Assembly (NCBI GenBank): GCA_963978545.1
Contig: OZ021731.1
Coordinates: 22,171,093-22,235,092 of the forward strand
DNA length: 64,000 nucleotides
Reading direction: 5' to 3'
DNA from: Linyphia triangularis
Taxonomy: Eukaryota; Arthropoda; Arachnida; Araneae; Linyphiidae
Shown piece by piece: positions 54,401 through 63,400 of this stretch. A program made the translations under genes and the position numbers. Below the pieces are notes generated by a model that had not been told where the DNA came from, searched no databases, and was given only the letters and a program-made list of their open reading frames with translations. Numbering within the stretch: position 1 is the first letter of the stretch; each line of letters begins with the position of its first letter.

Positions 54401-57400
54401 CCTTACATTAAATTTATAAAAATTTGGTTACATTTTTTATGGCTGGCAAACCTATTCGAGCGCAGCAAGATGTTTTAACCACAAATTTGAGTGGCAAAGC
54501 CGCTCAATCCGAGCGCAGCGAGGCGTTTGGGGGTTGGCGAGCGTTAGCGAGCAGGGGGCGAAGCCCCCTAGTTGCACTTTAATTTTAATAATTTTCTCAG
54601 CCTCATTCCAGCAGAATTAGGACTGAAGCATTTTATCAGTATTTTGATATCTTTTAAGTTTGTGAGCGAGTTTTTGATTCACGGATTGTTTCATTATTAT
54701 ATTTTTTCTTCAGAATATTGAAAATTATTTATCGAGGTAGAAAAGTACAATAATTTTGAAATTGTGGCAGAAAACGCGTATGCAAATTTCTGCAATTTGC
54801 CATAAAAGTGCCCTCGTAAACAGGAATTGCCCTTTTTTTGAAAAATAGCACCCTGCCCTTTTTCATTTCTAGGATGAACTCTGCACTACTGTAAACTCTG
54901 TAATGTCAATGATTACGAATTGCTATGTCATTTAACAGGGTTCGATACATTCTTCAAGACAATGGACAGATATATACAATCACAAATTTAAAAAAAAAGA
55001 AGATATTTGCAATAGACAAGGCAAAAATTAATTTAAACCATAAGAATTATCTCAAGAACGTGACATTTATTTAATTTTTAAATGTACGTTTATAGGTGAT
55101 TCTCACTTTCACCCACCGCCATTTGAAAACGAACAAAATTATACTAACTGTACATAAATATTGCATAACTTCCGAAAAACAGACCGACACGAGGCTACTA
55201 CAATCAAGGAAATACATCCAGGAATGAAAACAATCCTAGATACAATTCGTCAAATACAACAAATAATCCTGTGTGTGAAATTGAAACAAATTAAAGTAAC
55301 CAGCGCATTGAATGCGTTAATGAACTACAGTATGATAATATTTTTGTTAAGGATATCGAACTTAAAAACTCTTATCAAAGTAAGTAAAGGGAAACCTACC
55401 CAAATTGGGTTAATCCTAACTAAAATTGTTATTTGAGCCACTGTGTTTTATGTATTGCTATTCTTGGCGATTGGTTTCCATAACCATACCTGCCAACATT
55501 GGCATTTTCAAATTAGTACAATTTTTACGGAACAAATATTTGCATTCCTATGAAAGTCAAATAGCGACAATATTTATGAATGTAATATAGAAATAATAGT
55601 AATTCTATAACAAATGCAAAAAAAAAAAAAAAAAAAAAAAAATGCAGAATATTAAATTGCTCTCAAATATAACAAATTGTTACATTTTAGCACAAAATGG
55701 AAATTATAAAATAAAAAACTAACTTGGATTTAAAAATAAATCAAATTTAAACTTTACTATGAAATCTCTGATGAGGTTTAAGATTTAGTCTACATTACAC
55801 CTAAATAAAACATGCTTTATGACACAAAAACTCTAGTGAAACATACAATGAGGTGGTGGTATTCAAAGTGTTTAATCACACGCACAAATATCAATTATGC
55901 AGGCTTTCGAATTCTTATTATTACATTTGATGTTGTCACTGTGCTTTTTAGAATTGATATGAACTTCGACATCAGTAAATCCTCCATGAGAAATCTTAAT
56001 ATCAGATGCATAGATAGAGCAGAATGCAAAATTTGTTTCTTTGTTTGAATTTCTGATGATTAGAAGTAAACCGCTTGGTTTGAAGTAAACTAAAAAAAAA
56101 CCTTGATATTTTCTGGAATCTTACACCAGGATTGTTTAACTTGGATATTTTAAAATAAATAATTAAGACTAACAAAGAAGCTGAAAACCGAAAGTGCTTT
56201 AATCTCTAAAGTCCGAGAAAACGAAACAGTCGTTCGGCGAGTGCCGCCAAAACAATTGAAAACGGCGTCGTCGCGATTTAGTGCGCAGCGTTGGGAGTAC
56301 GGTCCAAAAGAAGAAAAAAAACTAAAGCACTTTCAGTTTTCTACTTTATTAATATCTAAAGTTCGAGACAACGAAACAGTTGCTTGGTTCGCCAAATCCC
56401 GTCGGCAACGCAGATGAAAACAATGAATTTCTGGCGCCGCGCTTAAGAGCTTTTATTATATACGCACAACATTATTGTACGGTTAAAAACAAAAGGAAGA
56501 ACCAAAATCTAAAGCATTTTTGGTTTTCAGATTCTTTGTTAATCTCTTAAGTCTGAGGAAAAGCAATAGTTGTTTGGTTCGCCAGGTCCCGTTGGCAACA
56601 CAAATGAAAACAGTGCATCCCCGGGGCCGTGGTTTAGTGCTATTATTTACGCGCAAGTCCAGTACTATTATTTACGTTTTGGAGTCCAGTCCAAAAGAAA
56701 GTAGAATTAAAAAACTAAAGCCCTTTCGGTTTTCTGCTTCTTTATTAACTTGTAAAGCCCGAAAAATCGAAGCAGTGGTTTGGTTTGCCAAATCTAGTCG
56801 GCAACAGAAAAGAAAACAATGCATCCTCGCCAACGCGCTTTAGTGCTGAACATATGCGCAATCTTGGAGTGTGAATAAATATTTTGATTGACGCGGCAGC
56901 TTTGGAAAATCGTTTCGGTTTCGTTGTTGTCTTGAAAAAATATTTAAAAAAAAAAAAAAAAAAACGGTTTTAGGGAAAAACGAAAATTACAGTGAAATCC
57001 GTACGATTTTTTTAGCTGTTCGTACACCCGTACAAAATAGTAAAAATCCGTACATTGTACGGATGATTCGTACAAGTTGGCAGGTATGCATTCCCCCAAT
57101 CTCTGACTGCTCAGTTATAGACTGACAGGCGACTGCAATTTTTGGACCCCATCGAACATCATTCTGAATTTTTTATAGGAGTTGGAGAAAAGTGAGTAGA
57201 TTACGAATCCACTGGTCTACCATGGGAAAAATGGCCGAAACTGATCAAAAATCGACTTTTAATAAGTTGAACTAAATCCAATTGCCAAATGCGCCATAAC
57301 TTGCCAAATAATGAGCTTTTTTTTATTTGGTAACCCTCACTCTTTAAATTTCAATCAAGAAGGTTGCAGACGATTCGGATGTGTGGCTATGGCTTACTAG

Positions 57401-60400
57401 CATCTTTCACAAATGAACCAAATTGGCAATAAACCTTACGTCACTGATGTCGCCAATTTGGCTTACTTTTAAAAGATACAAGTCTTCCGAGCCAGAGATC
57501 AGAAATCATTTGCGCCTTTTCTTACTGAAAATCAAAATGCAGTGGGTTGTCAGAGGATAAAATTTATTCTCTTTTTGGCAAGTTATGACATATTTGGCAA
57601 TCGGATTTTAGTTCAACTCGTTTCAAGTCGATTTTTGATCAGTTTCAGCCGTTTTTGCCACGGCAGACCAGTGGATTCATAATCTCACTTTTCCCCAATT
57701 TCTATAAAAAATTTAGAATGATGTTCCATGGGGTCCAAAAATTGCAGTCGCCTCTCGGACTATTAGCAACTGAGCTTTTAGGTTAATGAGCACCAAGGAG
57801 AAACAGAGGAAAGGTCAAGCCAGCAACTTCATGAAGATTAGTGGACCTATAACGCATGTAAATGTATCTAGGAGAAAAATGTTTCAATCCTTTGGAGGAA
57901 AACTTTTCAGTTTTTATTTTTTTTAATTAGATATAATTAAAAAAAATTAAATATAATTTTAGGGAGAAACAAAAACTTTTGGAATATTTGGGCAAATGTG
58001 ACCCTTGTAGCACCTATCTTCTAAAGAGTGGTTTTAACACTAAGGTTCAATTGAGATATACCTTCGTATTGTGGGGTTTGTGATCCATACATGGGTGTTC
58101 TGGAACCACTGCTGTACGAGGGTGTCTGGCTGCCGTAAATCGGAGTGCGACTGTAGCTGGAAACATTTCCTTTGCTTGGGCCACTGCAAAAACAAAAAGA
58201 TGTGATTAAACTGAGAGATAAGAACACTTTCTGAGGCAATTAAGCCTTTGAAAGGTTATTCTAAGAGGCTGCATCAAAGAATTACAATACCCAATAACTG
58301 CCATTCTTGTCCGATCCACAGAAATGGTTTGGCACTTGGAGTGAAGTTCAACACGAGCAGTTGCTTCTGTGGCATCTTTTACAATACCAATGTGACCTAA
58401 AACAGAAACCTCATTGTATAGTTGTTTCATAAGAATTATTCAGTTTTGAGAATAAAATAATAAGTGTCTAATATCAGGGATGAGTTTGGTAAAAAATCCA
58501 AAAATTTTATGCATGAAACAAATTTTAAGCTATACTTTAAAAAAAAAATTGTGTTTTTCCACGTGCATGTATAACACTGCACCATCTTCGTCCGTGAGCA
58601 AAAATGGTTTAAAAATAGCGGCACCTAGACAAAGGGATACAATTTGTGCTGTCATCAGGCATGGTATAGCTCCAAAGAAAAAAGGAAAAAAAAAAAAAAT
58701 TCCTGTGAAAGCGATGAAAACCGTCAAAAACTTCAAAATTTCAAACAACTTTAAGCAATTATACCAACAATGTACAATTATACGCAACAACATGCATATC
58801 AGCGATAGTGCCCACAATATCAGCACAAATCTTGGTAATATTGGATGTTACTACAGTATGGCTTTCGATGAAAATTACTCTCACGCCAACAGAAATATCA
58901 AAGTTAGAGCCAAATGTACAGGGGCAACTCTCAACAATAGCGCTATTGTATTGGCATAACACTTTCTTTCAGTAACATTGGTGCAAATCTCAGATTTTAC
59001 AAGGTAGCACTCAGCGAAAATGACCATCAAATAAATGTAAAAATCACTGTTAGTGCCGAATATACTGGAACAATTTAAGCAATTTTCAGCAATAGCGTTG
59101 TTATATTGGAGTAATACTCAGTGAAAATGAAAACCACAACAATTTAAATCCCAGTGATAACGCACATCATAGCCACACAAATCTAGGCAGTAGTGGACAT
59201 TACATCAACGTAACAATTAGCGAAAACGAGCATCACATACCAATGTGCGTTTCGGTGCACAACAAACAATAATTCCGTGGATGTCAGACTAGAAAGTAAG
59301 CACATTATTCGTATACATTAATTGTGAGAATTAGTATGAACGAAATTACATTTTGAGAAGAGAAAAAATGGCACAAAAGAAGCAAATTTCGCTGCAGTTG
59401 AAAAAGCATAAAATGCGGATTTAAGCGCCAACCTAACTAAAAAATGGTATTTCAGTAGATTTTTGTATTTGGAGCAGGAATGTCGTAGGTTTTCTGCTCT
59501 ACCTAATCAAGTGGAAGGGAAGCTGCTTTGCGATTCAACATTAGAAAAAAGGTTATTTTTTTGTAGGATAGAAAAATTGGGAAAAAAAAAAAGATTTTTT
59601 TTCAAGAATTAGATAAGCGAAGCTTTCTTTGAGAAAGAGGAATTATTTTTTTTTCTAAAAAATTAAAAGAGTGGAATTCCACCACAAGGCGGAAAAAACT
59701 CATCCGTGTAATATATAGATACAATATTAAACACTACAAATATAAATAGTCAAAATTTTGTAAGAATAGGTTAGCAAATATAAAACCTGCGATAATTAAA
59801 AAATTAAACATGATATTTTAATTTTTTCAATCTATCAAATTTTCCAGTATCACAAAATAAGTATTGAATGATAAATACAGAAATGTATATTTTATCAAAA
59901 TTTAAAAGAATATTTTTTTTTTTTTAATCAAAAGATCAATTTAAAATGCAGAATTATTCAAGAATAAAATCCAAATAAATAATTAGATAGTAAAGAAAAG
60001 GAGAAAAAAAGGAGTAATGCAGTCAGGCATAAAAGTTACTAAAACACAAATGTTGGATGCTAAGCAACAACACTTGCAAGACTACTTTTTTCAGCAAACG
60101 AACTGAACTTTATTGTTAAATACTCTGCAGTCTACAAGTATGAGCATTTTATAACCATTCCTATTTAGTAAAATTTTCAATAATAGTTAATTTTTTAGAG
60201 GGCAGAATTTGTGAATTCTCACCTTTATAAGGGCCATGTGTAATTTTAATTGTCTGTCCAATTAAGTCATTGTCTCTCCTTCCTCTGCCTCTTCCCATTC
60301 CACCACCTCCACCGCCACCACCACCAGCTGTGAAGCCACCAGAAGGTGTCTTGTTGCCACCAGCTGCGCCGCCACCACCACCACCCGGATGCATGGGGCT

Positions 60401-63400
60401 GTTGATGCGAGGAGATGCAGCATGGAATGGGGATCGCATGTTGATTTCGGACAAGGGCTAAAAATAATACGACGCATTTTACATTGGATTCGAGTAATAT
60501 GTATTGTTGATTTCACAGTTTTTTTTTTTTAAATACTAGGGAAGGAGAACTTAATTTAAAAGAAACTTGAATCACAAGTGCAAAGCTTCGAAATGCTTTA
60601 AGGTAAAATAGTATTTATCAAATACACAAAGAAGCAGATTTCAATAAATTCATACGCCAAAAAATATGTAGCATAATTTTTAAACTTTTTGCAGCTGAAA
60701 ATATCATTTGGCAAGATTTTATTTTTTAGATAAGAACAATATTTAATGTGTTAAAAAGTTATTTTTAATAATGAAATTTCATAGATTAACTATAAACAAT
60801 TGTGTGGAAACAGGGAATATTTTAATTTACATTATTTTAGCTAAGGAAGTAGGTCCACAAAAACTTTAAGGCACAGGTCGGTGACCAAAATAACTCTTGT
60901 TAACAAAAGCTACTTTTTTGCCATAATAAAAAAATTTCAAGTCATTTCATTCATATTTGCTGCAATTTTAGCATTTTGAGTAAGGTGGGAATTTCAAAAA
61001 TCACGAACTGAGAAAAATGTGTTCGAAACATCAAAGGAACTATTGCAGCTATGCTAACTTCTCCATAAAAATACAGTTTTTCTATAATTGCAGTTATCGA
61101 ATCAGCTAAAAAACTTGCCAGATTAAGGAGAAGGTTTCAAAGATTATAAACATGAAAAAAATAGAAAGTTGTTATTTTTATTAGTTTTGCAAAAACAAGG
61201 GGTACCAAGTCCCCTTAATTAGGTTTGAAGAAATGATTCTGTCGACAAATAAAACAGTTTTAAGTAAAAACAAACTGAACTTACTCTAGCACCTCCACTT
61301 CCAGCACCAGCTAAAACTAAATGTCGAGTTTTACATACAAAAATGCCACCGTTATCTGTCATCATACGAGAATGGAGGAATGCAAAACTACGGTACAGAT
61401 GCTTAATTTCGCCTTGTCGTCCCTGAAAAATTAAGTTTTACTCGAGGTTTGAGAAGTGTCAAGTGTCATAAAACTACTGCAATGAAGCATTCATCAGGGT
61501 TCATACTCAATCTATCATAGTAAAATTCAGGAGTTACTAAGGAGTTTAGTAGAGTAAATTTAGGAGTTAAAGAGAAAAAAATTACATGTCTAATAATATA
61601 TTTTCCCTCTATGTGCCTGGTTGTCGAGAATTGTGGTGCATTCTGGGAATGTTCTGAAGGTTTTTCTTTGTGGCTGTAGTGTCGAAGCGCATGCGCAGTA
61701 GACTCTGAAGTTAGGAAAGAATTTCGAATATGAGAGACGTTTTATCGAGTAAAAAAAAAAAAAAAAACCTCTACATTTTAAGGTTCTACTAATCTTTTTA
61801 CTTTTTGATGATAAATTTTAAGGAGATAAAAAGAAATATCAGGAGTAGAAACACAATTTTCAGGAGTTGCGAGCACCAGGGCCCTAATTAGAAAAAAAAA
61901 TAATCAAATTTCAACAGTTTTTCAGGAATTTCAGAAGGCGTACGAACCCTGATTCTTCCTTCATAAAATTACTTCAATATCAGTCAAAATTGTTTAAAAT
62001 GCATTTTTTTTTATTAAAGTCACTTAAGGGATTTTTTCTCTTGAATAATAAATACTTCTAAAAATATTATTCAATTAAGCTAAGCATTAACGCTTAGAGG
62101 TATTTAAAATGAATATTTACAAAAATCTTTTTCCTAATAAAGTGGTAGATTTTAATTTATTGGAAAATAAGTGTTTGATCACGAAGACAGGAAATCTACA
62201 CATTACTCAGAAATTGATCGCGTGATTTCTGGAGAAATGTAGTGAAATACTTCTGACCTGAAATTATTTTTTTGTATTAGAATAATTTCCCAGTGCAAAA
62301 AGTAAAGTATAAGCAAACATTCTCTTGAGAATTTAGTTAGTTGACCGTACTCTTTTCAGCAGATGTATAAAAAGAAGGATTGGATTAGAGAACACAGTCT
62401 TCAGTATAATTTATTACTAGCGACAAAAGAATTTCATTAATTGAAAGGAATTAGATTCGTATTCAACGAAAATGTATTGTTAAACAATCTGGTAAAGTAT
62501 TATTGAGTAATTAATTTCAATTGAAGTACTCGGGTATTATTTTAAATAATTCGGGATTTGAAAATCATATTTTTGGGATAAAAATTTAGAAATTACAGAG
62601 AATATCCTCAATCTCAAATGAGAGATTAGCTCATTCAAATTTAACTACAATTGTACACATAACAATTATTGCAGAGAGAGTTTAGAGGAAAATCTGTAAT
62701 AAAGCATAGTGAATATTTAAAACCAGTTTGCTAAGCTACAGAATGACTAGTAATAAACTTCAAAAATTAAATAAAATACATACAGAGTGTGGGCCATCGA
62801 TGACTTTCACAACATCTCGAACTTGGATCTGGTTTGCTTCCGAGTCTAAAGCAACAGCTCGTTTGGTATCTTTTCGTTTCAATACACTCTGATGCTTAAC
62901 TTTAACAACCTTTCAACAAAATTTTTAAAAATAAGACAAATTACAACAAGATACTTATAAAGACAAGTAAAAAAAAAAAAGTTATCTTACATTTCCATGC
63001 ATATTCAGAATATGAAAATTTTCCTTTTCCAGTCGAACAATCACACCAACTGTTTGAGCACTATATAAAAAAATGTGTATAATGAAATATCATGATATAA
63101 ATTAAATTTTATTCACAGGTTTTTCACATGATGTCTTTTGGTATCAATCTTATATTTGTTATTTACAGCAACAAAAACATTTTTGTAGATGAAAACTTAT
63201 AAAAGCAGTAGCATTTAATTTCAAGTGATTACAACATAGCCCACTGACAGACAAATTCAGGGATGAGAGTGATCAGAGAGCAAAAAGAAAGAAATCCAAA
63301 AATTCGTTAAAAAAGCAAGAGAAAGGGATGATACCCAAAAGTTTTGTCAAAAGAGCTTGTGGAAGAAATACACAAAAATTCAACAAAAAAAAGTATGCAG

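Larger units (their letters stand above)
52540..55435 (+). pseudogene. Decayed Gypsy (Mag-like) gag fragment, split by a hAT insertion
   Basis: The frame near 52560-52800 reads [20 protein letters not shown] then [16 protein letters not shown], resembling the arthropod Mag/Gypsy capsid pattern (short leader, L..KA..L..). After an in-frame stop it continues [13 protein letters not shown] up to 52850. The 52855-54883 element interrupts it, and beyond the duplicated site the frame resumes [19 protein letters not shown]. Further on (about 55160-55360) an Arg/Asn/Gly-rich tail ([20 protein letters not shown]) looks like a nucleocapsid basic tail. Stops and gaps throughout show a dead copy. No protease, RT or integrase was recognised here. 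The family assignment is from remembered pattern, not a search. Confidence 0.55.

Noticed and set aside
58480..58959. 159-codon plus-strand protein and its 98-codon antisense frame
   Set aside because: They fall inside a non-autonomous element with degenerate repeats and look like no protein family.
60270..60461. Proline-rich plus-strand frame
   Set aside because: It is the antisense shadow of the SPT5 glycine-rich exon.
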